Shown: in pieces, positions 27,301-36,200 of the stretch
Position numbering within the stretch: the first letter of the stretch is position 1
How the letters are laid out: each line of letters begins with the position of its first letter
NCBI GenBank assembly: GCA_013400115.1
Contig: VXBP01001835.1
Coordinates: forward strand, 1 to 64,000
DNA from: Rhinopomastus cyanomelas
Lineage: Eukaryota; Chordata; Aves; Bucerotiformes; Rhinopomastidae
DNA length: 64,000 nucleotides
Reading direction: 5' to 3'
Position numbers and translations under genes: made by a program
The notes under the pieces: generated by a model
Databases searched by the model: none
Told to the model about the DNA's origin: nothing
What the model saw: only the letters and a program-made list of their open reading frames with translations

Positions 27301-29660
27301 CGTCAACAAACTGAGACTGCACTCAATTCCACTGTCCATGTTGCCAACAAAGATAACTTAGATGAAGTGACTCAAATCTTATGGGGACAATCTACAGAGT
27401 GCTGTGTAAAATATTCTATGCAGAATACAAATCATCAATTAATTTAGCAACCTTCTCTACTTTCTTCTGTTCAAATGTGGATTAAATACAATCACACGGT
27501 AATTGGTTACACAACCACAATCTGAGCTGAGATCAATCTCAAGCTACATACTATTCTTTCTGCTCACTGACTAGCCATTTATAACCAGGCACCCAATGTT
27601 GAAGATGACATAAATGACCAACTTAAAAAAGGATCCATTTTGGGTAGTATTTTTATCCAGTCTCTGCAAAGTGTTTGGAAAACCTTCGCTCTTCTGGAGC
27701 ATTCAAGAAAAGAAAATTATTCAGCATTTATGAAAAGCAAAGTATGAAAAAAACAAGCATGCACATTTATTTGAAACATGAGTGCCCATCAAGAGAAACT
27801 CTTGCACTATTAGCTAACACATAGATTATTTATGTCAATAAACATCAGAAAAGCTAAACACATGGAGCAAAGCAAGTGATCAATTTAAGCATTTGTCTGT
27901 TGCACTCCAAAATACATCAGAACTTAACATCAAAATAAAGTTATGTGTTTTCAGAGTAGACCGTCATGGCACCACAAACTCCCAACAATGGAAGGTACCA
28001 TGTTTCCTTAAAAAAATCCTTCAACAACTACAAGATTTTGAAGGCTGTTCTGTCACACATCAGTTCTTCTAATAAATAGATGCAAAATCAGTACGACAGG
28101 AACGGTTTGTTTTAATCACAGTAGTGCAGGACAGAGCCTAGAGGATACATCAGACATTTAAGAGATTTAGCAGAAACCTCACTTACAGATGTACCAATCA
28201 AAGACAACGTGTTTATTCATTTTTAGTAATGCACACAAGTGTTTTAGGCTTTCATAGTAATGATATTCCTAATCCCATGCTTTATAAAGCTCATCCAGCA
28301 GACACACAAATGCGTAAATTCAACACTTCCTTGGAAAACATAGCCCCTGTCAATATATAAGTTAGAAATCCTTACCATATGCTGTGTGATTTGTACAATT
28401 CATTGGCTCTTGTGTACTATTATCTATTTTAGGCTCATCGCACATATATGTTCAGGTAATTGAGAAAAACATTCTTCATGAAAAGCACTACAACAGGTTT
28501 AACAGTAATTTATTCCACCGTCATTAAATCCTGAGGATTTCAGGTGCACCTTTAAATGAATTCCTTCCCATCCCCCCCAAATAGGAACAGCACATTACCA
28601 TACAGCAAATCTGCTAATCCAATTTAGTACACCGATATATCCCACGTTTAATTAGTGCTGCAGTCAGCACTACCTAAAGAACCACATTACTTATCAGTCA
28701 CAGCCTCTGCATTTGAAGGCAGCAAGGCAACATGACTAATCTAGGCTTCTTCCCTTATTTCAACATCAGAGTACCCTTAAAATGAGCAGTTTGTTTTACA
28801 TTAAACCTATAGTAACATCACATAAATTCAAAGAACACCTAAAAATGGGAGGAACATGGAGTAGGAAAAAACTGAGCAGGAGGTTCTAACTCTCACAGCC
28901 AAGTAAAGCAGAGGATGAAGTTAACTTTTCCGGTATTTGCTTTCCTGACGCTTTTTCACCAGCAGCTACATCGTTAACTCTCAGTTACCATCAACAAACA
29001 TTTTCTGGGGAAGGCCTGACCCACTTCTAGAGAATCGGGAGCCTGGCAGACAGCACCTACCACCTGCACCCTGCTCCTGGGCTGCAGAGGACTCAACATT
29101 GAGCAAACCCACCGTGTCCCTTAAAAAATAGTAAGGTGGAGGCGTGCTGGAGAAGGGTCTCCCTCATCCCATGGGATTTTTTTCTGAAAATCTGACAAAC
29201 ACCCCAATCCTGCGCTTAGGCACTCACCGTTCCACCCCCAAAATGCACCCAGACCGCTGCAGACGAGTCCCGTCAGCAAATTCCAGCTGAGACACCACCC
29301 CCCCCACACACACACACACACCGGGACTTCTGCCCGAGGCTCTGACACTTGGGATAGAACCCCCGCCCAGCCAGGCTCGCCACATGGCAGCATCCCACTT
29401 CGCCTCCCACGGAGGCGGCTGGGCAAGCAGCACCCACCAACCCCCACCCTGCAAACCGGGCCCCACGGTCCCAGCAACCGCAGCCCCACCGCCTGCCCGC
29501 GCTCAGGATATTGTCCTAGCCGCAGCTCGTCGCACTTGAGCGCCGGGTCCGCGCCCGCCGCTCCCTCCATGGCTGCGCCTGCGAACCAGAGGAAAAGCAG
29601 GACCCGGGCCCCCGCCGCGCCTCTCCGCCGCCCCAGCAGCTGTGCCGGCCGGGCGGCCAT
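16560..29660 (-). CDS. TM2D1: TM2D1, TM2 domain-containing protein 1 (six coding exons, complete frame)
   Basis: Six minus-strand exons (29660-29512, 28449-28376, 25466-25358, 21017-20926, 17943-17870, 16670-16560) join in frame to 202 codons plus TAA; the human protein is about 207. Residues 1-36 look like a signal peptide. The lumenal part (about 37-112) has cysteines at 53, 68, 77, 85 and 108 and N-glycosylation sequons at 67, 70 and 82. The TM2 domain follows: helix about 117-131, the DRF motif at 132-134, helix about 143-163, then a tail ending TYP with one more sequon at 192. The family is a two-pass membrane protein; TM2D1 was described as a beta-amyloid-binding protein, and fly relatives act with Notch signalling (established knowledge). 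All junctions are GT-AG except intron 1, which reads as AT-AC. Recognition rests on near-identity to the remembered human protein across the TM2 domain. Confidence 0.96.
17870..17943 (-). CDS. TM2D1: TM2D1 coding exon 5 (second TM2 helix)
   Basis: 74 nt encoding LLKFCTVGFCGIG then SLIDFILISMQ, the second membrane helix of the TM2 domain with its glycine/cysteine-rich entry and the conserved aspartate at residue 159. The acceptor follows a long pyrimidine tract ending TTTTTTCAG; the donor is GTAAGT. The exon ends in phase 0. Confidence 0.97.
17944..20925 (-). other. TM2D1: TM2D1 intron 4
   Basis: About 3 kb with a TA/CA microsatellite at 18355-18386. No CR1 and no other feature recognised. 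Confidence 0.85.
18355..18386. repeat. (TA)n(CA)n microsatellite
   Basis: A run of AT dinucleotides passes directly into about ten CA dinucleotides, within TM2D1 intron 4. Confidence 0.95.
20926..21017 (-). CDS. TM2D1: TM2D1 coding exon 4 (first TM2 helix, DRF motif)
   Basis: 92 nt encoding NGYSYKVAVALSLF then LGWLGADRFYLGYPAL. This is the first membrane helix of the TM2 domain and the signature DRF motif followed by YLGYPALG. It is nearly invariant among vertebrates (established knowledge). The acceptor ends TTTTGGCAG and the donor is GTAAGT. Strongest single exon match in the window. Confidence 0.97.
21018..25357 (-). other. TM2D1: TM2D1 intron 3
   Basis: About 4.3 kb of AT-rich sequence with one CR1 (23325-23892). 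No other feature recognised. Confidence 0.85.
23325..23892 (-). mobile_element. CR1 LINE fragment in TM2D1 intron 3
   Basis: Starts GATGCACAGAATGATTGTGG, then CTGGAAAAGACCTCTAAG, and ends CACACCATTCCTGATACAAC. Inserted in the same orientation as TM2D1 transcription. Confidence 0.95.
25358..25466 (-). CDS. TM2D1: TM2D1 coding exon 3
   Basis: 109 nt encoding residues 75-111 in part: QCLPAPNITCKD, a variable stretch, then TGHEVGFYKPIACRN. This is the cysteine-rich lumenal segment before the TM2 domain, with one sequon at NIT. The acceptor is a pyrimidine tract ending CTCCAG and the donor is GTAAGTA. The donor was placed after CGT so that codon 111 (valine) is completed by the first base of exon 4. 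Confidence 0.95.
25573..25880 (+). mobile_element. Two adjacent old CR1 3' ends in TM2D1 intron 2
   Basis: The first (to about 25712) ends CTTCAACCTAAATAGTTC and TGATTCTATTCT. The second (25713-25880) starts GAACACTGGAACAAGTTGCC and ends AATTATTCTATTATTCTA. Both lie on the plus strand, antisense to TM2D1, beginning about 105 nt from the exon 3 acceptor. Confidence 0.8.
26509..27357 (-). mobile_element. CR1 LINE fragment, ~850 bp, in TM2D1 intron 2
   Basis: Starts CAGAATCATAGAATGGCC and extends to CTGTCCATGTTGCCAACAAA, deep into ORF2. The minus-strand remnant at about 27224-26727 shows FNKGKCKVLHLSRGNPMHQY and SHQCVLAAQKANCVLGCIKS, the C-terminal part of CR1 reverse transcriptase. Old and frame-damaged. 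Confidence 0.95.
28376..28449 (-). CDS. TM2D1: TM2D1 coding exon 2
   Basis: 74 nt completing codon 50 (Q) and encoding residues 51-74, YMCDEPKIDNSTQEPMNCTN then HTAY, plus one base of codon 75. This matches the family segment Y-C-x-P-K-I...TQEP-NCTN-TA. It contains two adjacent N-glycosylation sequons. The donor is a normal GTAAGG. The bases before the exon are ACCTGAAC, so the intron ends in AC rather than AG; no usable AG sits at this boundary. Confidence 0.93.
28450..29511 (-). other. TM2D1: TM2D1 intron 1, apparent U12-type AT-AC intron
   Basis: 1,062 nt. The 5' end reads ATATCCTGAG, matching the U12 AT-AC donor consensus ATATCCTT in its first seven bases. The 3' end reads CTCAATTACCTGAAC, ending in AC. 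A branch-like TTTCTCAAT places adenines 11-12 nt from the end, the spacing typical of minor-spliceosome introns, although it matches TTCCTTAAC at only about six of nine positions. Joining here gives the conserved GQY-C-x-P-K-I frame. It also contains a short CA run near 29295-29322. Confidence 0.75.
29295..29322. repeat. (C)n(CA)n microsatellite
   Basis: A C run followed by about nine CA units, within TM2D1 intron 1. Confidence 0.9.
29512..29660 (-). CDS. TM2D1: TM2D1 coding exon 1 (start codon, signal peptide)
   Basis: It encodes residues 1-49 plus two bases of codon 50. It starts MAARPAQLLG, with an arginine-rich n-region and the hydrophobic stretch VLLFLWFAGAA, and ends LKCDELRLG, matching the conserved LKC..L..GQY motif. 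The first ATG was chosen because the context ATTATGG and the signal-peptide layout fit; an internal ATG at codon 31 would remove the signal peptide. The frame runs on openly into the intron to 29121, but that extension has no family similarity. No GT donor lies at the homologous boundary; the sequence there is ATATCCTGAG. Confidence 0.92.
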
Positions 29661-29734
29661 AATGGAACCGGCACTACCGTCAGCTGACCCGGCCCGGCGG
29701 GGAGGAGCAGCCCGGAGGCACCGCGGGAGGGGCA

Positions 29735-30000
29735 GGTTAAGATGGTACCCTGCAGGTTGTTCGTGAGCGACTAAGTGGACCAGGGTGGGATTTTATAGGT
29801 GGGGAGGTTGGCCTCAGTAAATATGGCTGCGAGGTAGCCGGTAATCAGCGCTGAGGACACGACGCGCCCATAGTCAAGATGGCGCCCGCACAGCCCTGGC
29901 GGGGGCACCGGAGGGCTCATACCCTCAGCAAAGATGGCAGCGCCCGCCTCAAGCACCTGGCGGCACGACGCGCTCCTGCCCTCACTTAAGATGGCGGACA
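29735..30000 (+). repeat. Diverged ~56-bp tandem units, each with a YY1-like AAGATGGC motif
   Basis: The core ATGG recurs at 29742, 29823, 29879, 29934 and 29991. The last four are 56, 55 and 57 bp apart. Contexts are TTAAGATGGTA, TAAATATGGCTGCG, GTCAAGATGGCGCC, CAAAGATGGCAGCG and TTAAGATGGCGGAC. Units two and four also share CCTCAG before the core and CACGACGCGC after it, which supports an old tandem duplication. AAGATGGCGGC is the classical YY1 site near transcription starts. Confidence 0.7.
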
Positions 30001-30612
30001 CGCCCGCCCTCTGGTTTTGAGTGGCTCTTCCGGCGGCGGCTGAAGGCAGAGCTTGTTGGGGCACACGGCGAGAAGAGCTGAGCGTCAACGGGTACTTCCA
30101 AATGAGCCTTTCATAGTACTGAAGGGCTGGTTCTGCCAGTAAAACCCTGTTGTGGAACAGGGGTGAACCCTAGCTGGGCAGCGCCCTGATAGCCTGCGGG
30201 GCTGGACGTGTCTGATGTGTTGTTGCTGTTGTCCCGCACACACAGAGCAGTTACGGTAAAGAAACAGTTCAAAATTACTATCCTGTTTTTACGGAAAATA
30301 GATTTAATCGTTAAAGTTGTGGGGTTGTGTGTTGGGGTTTTTTTAATGAGTACTAAAAGCTTCCAACCTTTTAATTAAGAGTCTCACTTCCTTGACGTTT
30401 TTTAAATGTTTTCCTAGTGCTTGAAGATGCTGGGTTTCAGTTGTGACCTGTGGGAGATCCTGGCCTGTTTGTAGGAGATGGAGAAGTCCAGGAAAGGCAG
30501 CACAACCATCCTAAGTTCATTAGCTCCAGAAGCATTTTCTGAAATATAGGGACCTACAAACTGCCAACAGCTTGAAAGTAACCCCACAATAGTATTTAAG
30601 AGAACACTGTTC

Positions 30613-31088
30613 GTAGAATCATCATGGCTGGAAAAGATCATCAAGTCCAGCCCTCAGCCCAACCCTAGACTATGGCCTCAAGCGCTCTAGCTACTTGGTT
30701 TTTAAACTCCAGAGAGGGTGACTCCACCACCTCCCTGGGCAGCCTGTTCCATTGCCCAACCATGCTCTCAGTAAAGAACTTCTCTCTAAGATCCAATCCA
30801 AACCTGCCATGATGGAACGTGAGGCCATTTCCCCTGTCATATCATCAGTAATTTGGGAGAAGAGACCAGCACCAGCCTTGCTATAATCTCGTTTTAGGTA
30901 GCTGTAGAGAGCAATAAGGTCTTATCTCAGCCTCATCTAGACTAAATAACCCCAATTCCCTGAGTTGCTCCTTATAGGGCCTGTTCACCAGACCTCTCTC
31001 CAGCCTTGTTGCCTGGTCCAGCACCTCATTGTCCTGGACCCAGTATTCAAGGTTCACAAGTGCAGAGTACAGGGGCACAGCCCTTCTG
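30613..31088 (-). mobile_element. CR1 LINE fragment
   Basis: Starts GTAGAATCATCATGGCTGG and ends AAGTGCAGAGTACAGGGGCA. It lies between the TM2D1 and PATJ promoters. Confidence 0.93.
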
Positions 31089-32344
31089 GAACTCGTTTGG
31101 GTTTTTTTGCTGCTGTTTTGGTGAGGGGTGACTTGTATATGAGTCTGTCAGTACTAAGGAAAGATTTGTCACAGTCTCAGATACTCTAAGAATTGGTAAA
31201 AAAATGGGTTTGAAATGTGTGGATGGCTGACAAAGCTCAGCCAAGGATGCGAAATCTTGCCATGGAGCAGATTTTTGGGAGAACTGTGTAAGCAGTATGG
31301 CTGGAGTTCAGCAGACAAAGCATGCAAATGGAAATTGATAGTCCTTTCAGCAAATGGAAGGGAAAGGCCAGGGCTGGAGTGCCCTCTGTAACAAGCTCAG
31401 CCCTGTGAGATCGAGCTGGAGGTGCACTGATGAGAAAAGTGCTTGGCTTTTCTGTCTGCAACGCATCTCTTGGATGGATAAATACGTGACTTGCTGTTCA
31501 TCACTGTCAAGAAAATTGTCACTTCTTACAAGCGCTACATTAATTAAAATTGAGAGTAAGGGCATGGAAGTTAGGTGCCTGGAATCTGGGAGGATGAAAT
31601 GTTCCTAGCATGTGTCATGCTCTACAGCAACTGCTGTGGCTTAGTAAAGTGAAGTGTGTGCTAGGATGAGGGGAAATCAGTCCTAAGTTAGGAGACAAAA
31701 TTAATTTCCAAGCCTTTTGTAGCTTATACTATGCAAGACCTGCTGCAAATGAGCTAGTAAACAGTGTAGCAGAACAAAAACTGGTTTTTTCAGAGCTTCA
31801 TTTGAAGATTATATATGTTATATCTTTTAAAAATCTGAAAGCATAACAATATGTAGGTTTGGGAGGTAGAAAGCACCCACAGTTCCTGCAAATCACTTCA
31901 ATTTAAAATGGTGCCTGTTCAATATATTGCAGCTAGCAGTAGGAAAACTCTGCTTTAATTGCCATCCTGAGCAGCACATCATGTTTCTTGGGGAAGCTGC
32001 AGGTAACACCGGCATGTTTCAGAGCATTGTTGGAAGCAGTGCTGGTTCTGGTGAGTGCTGAGTGGTGGTTGTGCATCACCAGTTTCGTACGCTGTGGAGG
32101 CAGTCCCTTACATCCCTTAACTCCATCTGAGGCCCTGTCCTATAGCTTCTGCTTGTCTCTTCTCTGGAAGTGGTAGGAGTTGTGCTGCTGGGGCTGAGCA
32201 TAGCTTGCCTCTGCTTTGGGAATTTGCTTTCAAAACAGCTCTAAATTAATGTTTGGACACTACTTTTTACTACTTTGCATAAATCAATCTTTTCTATAAG
32301 ATTTGGTCTTTTCCCTCTACTCTGTCAAGATGTCACCTATATCA
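31089..32344. other. Intergenic between TM2D1 and PATJ promoters
   Basis: About 1.25 kb with no gene, repeat or motif that I can support. Confidence 0.6.
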
Positions 32345-32806
32345 TGTCCAGCTCTGGCGTTTCAGCACAAGAGATACATGGATGTGCTGGAGTGGGGTCT
32401 AAGGAGGCCACAGAAATGCTCTAGAGGTGGAACTCCTCGAACTGGGAGAGTTTGGGGGTATTAAACTGGAGAAAAGAAACTCTTAGGAGAGACTTTTTGT
32501 GGCCTTTCAGTGCTTAAAGGAGCCAATAAGAGAAATAGGGACAAACTTCTTGTGACAGGACAAGGGATGATGGTTTTAAATGGAAGGAGGGTCATTCAGA
32601 CTGGATAGAAGGGAGGCACTTTTGACACAATAGGTGTAGACCCTAGCCCAAGTTGCCCAGAGAAGTGAGACAAGCCCCATTCCAGGTCAGATTGGACCCT
32701 AGGGCTCTAAGCAACCTGGCTGGGGATGTTCTCGCAAACTGCAGGGGGGTGGACTGGAGGAGCTTTGAAGGTCCTTCCAACCTGAACCAGTCCGATGCTA
32801 CGATCT
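32345..32806 (+). mobile_element. CR1 LINE fragment, diverged
   Basis: Contains GTGGCCTTTCAGTGCTTAAA, GACAGGACAAGGGATGATGG, and ends GGTCCTTCCAACCTGAACCA with a decayed terminal repeat. It directly abuts the PATJ CpG-rich block. Confidence 0.88.
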
Positions 32807-32869
32807 CCACACACATTTTGCCCTCATGGGAATTTTGGTGGCCACGCTGACAGCTGTAACACTTGATTG

Positions 32870-33290
32870 TAATCGCGCAGGGCCGCTGCTCGCCACCAGC
32901 TTGTCTCTGGCTCAGCCCCGCCGCAGGGCCCGGCCCGGCCGTCCCCCGGGAGGGAGGTGACTCCCCTCACCGCACCGCCCCGGCTTCCTGCGCCGCAGGT
33001 GAGGCGCGGCCCGGCCCGGCCCGCCCTGCTCCTTCCCGCTTCCGCCCAGGTGAGAGCCGGCGGCCATCGCGTCGCTCCGACCCTCCGCCCGCAGGTACCC
33101 GCGGCGGGGAACCCCGAGCCCGCCCCATGCCCCAGTACCGCCCCCTGTCCCGGCGCCGAGGGGACCCCGCGCTGCGTCCCCTCTCCCGGCGCCTCACACC
33201 GAGAAAGGGCGGAGAGGCCGCAGTGTCCCTGAGGCGGCCCCGCTGCCCTCGGCGCCCTGGGCTGTCGGTATAGGGCTTGGGAGGGAGCTA
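32870..33290 (+). promoter_or_regulatory. PATJ: CpG-rich block, probable PATJ promoter and 5' non-coding exon
   Basis: A second CpG-dense block lies about 5 kb before the PATJ start-codon exon. It contains several donor-like sequences, for example CGCAG then GTGAGGCG near 32999 and CCCAG then GTGAGAGC near 33049, so a non-coding first exon could end here. Human PATJ also starts with a non-coding exon. The exact transcription start and exon cannot be fixed from the sequence. The open frames seen here are GC-driven. Confidence 0.6.
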
Positions 33291-36200
33291 TCAGCTTGGG
33301 GGGTCCTCTGGGGTGATTCGGCCCTTGTTCAGCCAAGGAGAACTGCCCTCAGCGAAGTGGTGCCCCCTTGGCACTCGAAGGTGTCTCCACAGGGACTCCT
33401 GCCTGACCCCCATCTCCTGCTCTGAGGGCCTCGGCGCTCCCTGACACCCTGGTAAAGGCTCCCTGGGCCACAGGAATTGTCTTAGTGTCTTGTATTGCCA
33501 ATTTGCACTGCTTGGAGAGGCTGTTAGGACACGGAGAAGAGGTGCTGGGGAAGTGACTTACCCTTTGCAACACTTGCCTCAGTGCGTGTCAATTCAGAGG
33601 TTGTTAATAAGATAGGATTTTATTTTTTCTGGGAGTGATTAATAGGAAACCAGTTCTTTGGTGTTCCTTGTAAATTTTGGAAACAGAAATTCAATGTGGT
33701 TCTAGGTCTAACAACCCTCTTCCCCCTGTTAATTCTGTGCACCGTCAGCAGGGTAATTTTAGGGTTTATTGGCTGATTTCAGTGGAACATGACAACATTT
33801 AGACCTCAGAAACAAGTTTTCCATAAGCATCACGTGAATACAGTTGAGACTGTTCTTGCTCCATGGAGAATGGCTTTGGTGTGAGCTCACCCTTCTCTTT
33901 GACATCAGAGAACCCATGCTGACACTTCCCTGGAGGCTCCAGGGAATTCAAGTGCCCAGGAATTCAGGTTCTGCTTGTTAGAAGTCAGCATACCTCAGGA
34001 GTGAGTAATGCTCTTGATCTGAGTGGAGACCTAATCATACAAGAGCTGTTGGGGTTTTTCTTTGCTTTTCCTCATCTTGTGGTCACTAACAGTTTGTAAA
34101 AACAAGCTTTATGTATTTAACAGTATTTAGGTTTGACCTGCTTTGTCCTGGAGCTGTGTTTGTGTTTAGGTACCTACAGCACTGTATGGTTGTTTCCTTT
34201 TCTCAAGTGCCTGGAGCGGTTAATCATGTGCTTGATAACACTTTTGATAAGAAACTGTAGCTTTAGGTGATTTTGGGTGTGTGGACTGAATTCTTCCCTG
34301 TGTAACTAGGACAGAAAACTGAGCATAATGTGTAGGACAGTAAAATGTATGTTAAAACTACAGTATGTAGTTGTTCGGTGCTGTGTAAACTACATAGTTA
34401 ATGTCTTAATGTCTTTACGTTATTGTAAGTTACAGATGATGCTGTCTCAGGGTGATTTAGCGCTAGGACCCCACTAACAAATGCTTTTTTCCTTTTCCCT
34501 TTACCAAATTTGGGCTGAAATTTTGCAAGTTGGAGGTTTGGTACCCTTGGGTTGTCCCTACAGCAGGCTGCTCGCATTGGCTGTGCCAGAAGTCTCTGAG
34601 AAACAGCGACTGTTAGCACTTGTGCACTGAGGATTCGTGGAGTTTTAAAAGGCTCTGCTCATGGCGAGCTGGCGGAGCCTCCAGTGAGGTAGGGCTTTCC
34701 CTGCAGTCTCCTGGAAGGACACAGGTTGCTGGAAGCCAGATTGAAGGACATAGGGCAGAAGCAGCTGTAGTTATTAGGTGGTTGAGGAGAAGTGAGCAGA
34801 AGAATCTCTGAACTGTGTTCTGCTTCCCAGCCCAGCAGGGTCTCCCTTGTTTCTGTCTTTCAGCAGCTCTTTGCGGAGGGCAGGTGTTTGTCAAGGGCTC
34901 TACCATGGTGTTGTTTTCCCCTATGGTTCTGGGATGTGCCAGGGTTGGCGGCAGGCGTCTGGCGGGGTGGTGATGGCAATGGAAGACTTAAACTTTTCAG
35001 CTCTTGTGATGACTTCTGCTGGCATCAGCACAGGTGAATTCCTTTTTTTCTTAGTCTGCTTTTGAAGAAGATCCAAGTCTTAGGTTTTCATACAAAACCT
35101 TATGAATTGTTCCCATTTCTGTGATGCGTTATGTTCAGCTCTCACAAGTGAAGACAGCAAACCCTCTAATGCACGCTGTGCTGGAGTGTGTGGGGTTTCA
35201 GGTGCCAGAAAACAGTAAACTTTCTGAAATCTAATGATTTCTGAAATCTAATAATTTCTAATGATTTTACAGTTATTGGGGAAATGGTGACTTGAATTTT
35301 GAACTGAGGTTTGCATTTTGTCTGCTGGTAAGATAAAGAAGTGCTGTCGATTTTGGAGAATGGAGCTAAGAAAGTTGAGTGTGGAGCAGGTGAATGGATC
35401 TCTGGTGCCCAAAAGCAGGGTCTGAGAGACCTGTCCTCAATTATACACTGAAAACACACAATTGGTTTATGTTTTCTGGGATCCCCTCACACCAGAAGGG
35501 GCTGTTTACTTTAAAGAATAACAGAGATCCTGTGCTGGACCAGCCTCTTAGCTTCAGCTGTTAGATAGGCATGGTGCTGTCACTATTTCTTGCCATGCTG
35601 GATTTCTTTTCTGGTTTTAAAGGTTTAAGATTTCTTTTATGCTGGTTTAAAGGTGTTTCAAGCCACTTTTCCTCACAGAAGTTACTTTGCATCCTTTTCT
35701 GATGTTGGTTTGCTTTAGGGTTGTGGTTTCTTTCTTGTAAAGCTGATCTGAGGTATAGAAACAGAGAAGTAAATAGAAGGAAGTTGAACTGGGGAGAAAG
35801 ACTAAATTTCCATATTCTTTCCCCTGTTGAGATTGATGCATTATTTTTAGCCAAGGAGGTAAAGTTTTGGGGTTTTGGTTTAGGTGGAGACTCAGGAGTG
35901 TATAAGGAAATGGTGTTTTCATCTGTTCCTCAGAATCAGATCCCAGCCCAGAATCAAAGGCTGCTGTGCTCTTAGAAGTGTTTTATTTCAGATGGAAAGG
36001 AAAATAAAATTGCAGCACTTAACAAACATTCAGATGAGTTCCTGAAAATCTTTCGTGGGTTGTATGGCTTTGCTGCTTCGACTCATTTAGAATGACCTCC
36101 TCAATCTGTTAATAGTCTTGCAAAGTGACTAATTTTGCTTGGTCTTGGGTGGAAACCACGCAAACCCACCGAGTTCTGCAGGAATTCCTCCAAGAGCCAG

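Larger units (their letters stand above)
25467..28375 (-). other. TM2D1: TM2D1 intron 2
   Basis: About 2.9 kb, with three CR1 fragments (25573-25880, 26509-27357). The remaining roughly 1 kb to exon 2 is AT-rich and featureless. Confidence 0.85.
29440..30080. promoter_or_regulatory. TM2D1: CpG-rich promoter of TM2D1
   Basis: A GC- and CpG-dense block spans TM2D1 exon 1 and about 400 bp upstream of its ATG, in contrast to the AT-rich introns. No TATA box is evident. The upstream half carries the repeated AAGATGGC motifs described separately. Confidence 0.75.

Noticed and set aside
29480..29511. Conventional GT donor for TM2D1 exon 1 (GCG then GTGGGG)
   Set aside because: It would add unconserved residues in the wrong phase for exon 2, and exon 2 has no AG acceptor at the matching point.
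29121..29660. 179-codon minus-strand open frame
   Set aside because: Only its first 49 codons are TM2D1 exon 1; the rest is intron 1 read-through in GC-rich sequence, without family similarity.
32824..33336. Long overlapping open frames on both strands in the PATJ CpG block
   Set aside because: Proline/arginine/alanine-rich frames on both strands are typical of high GC content; no domain or homologue recognised.
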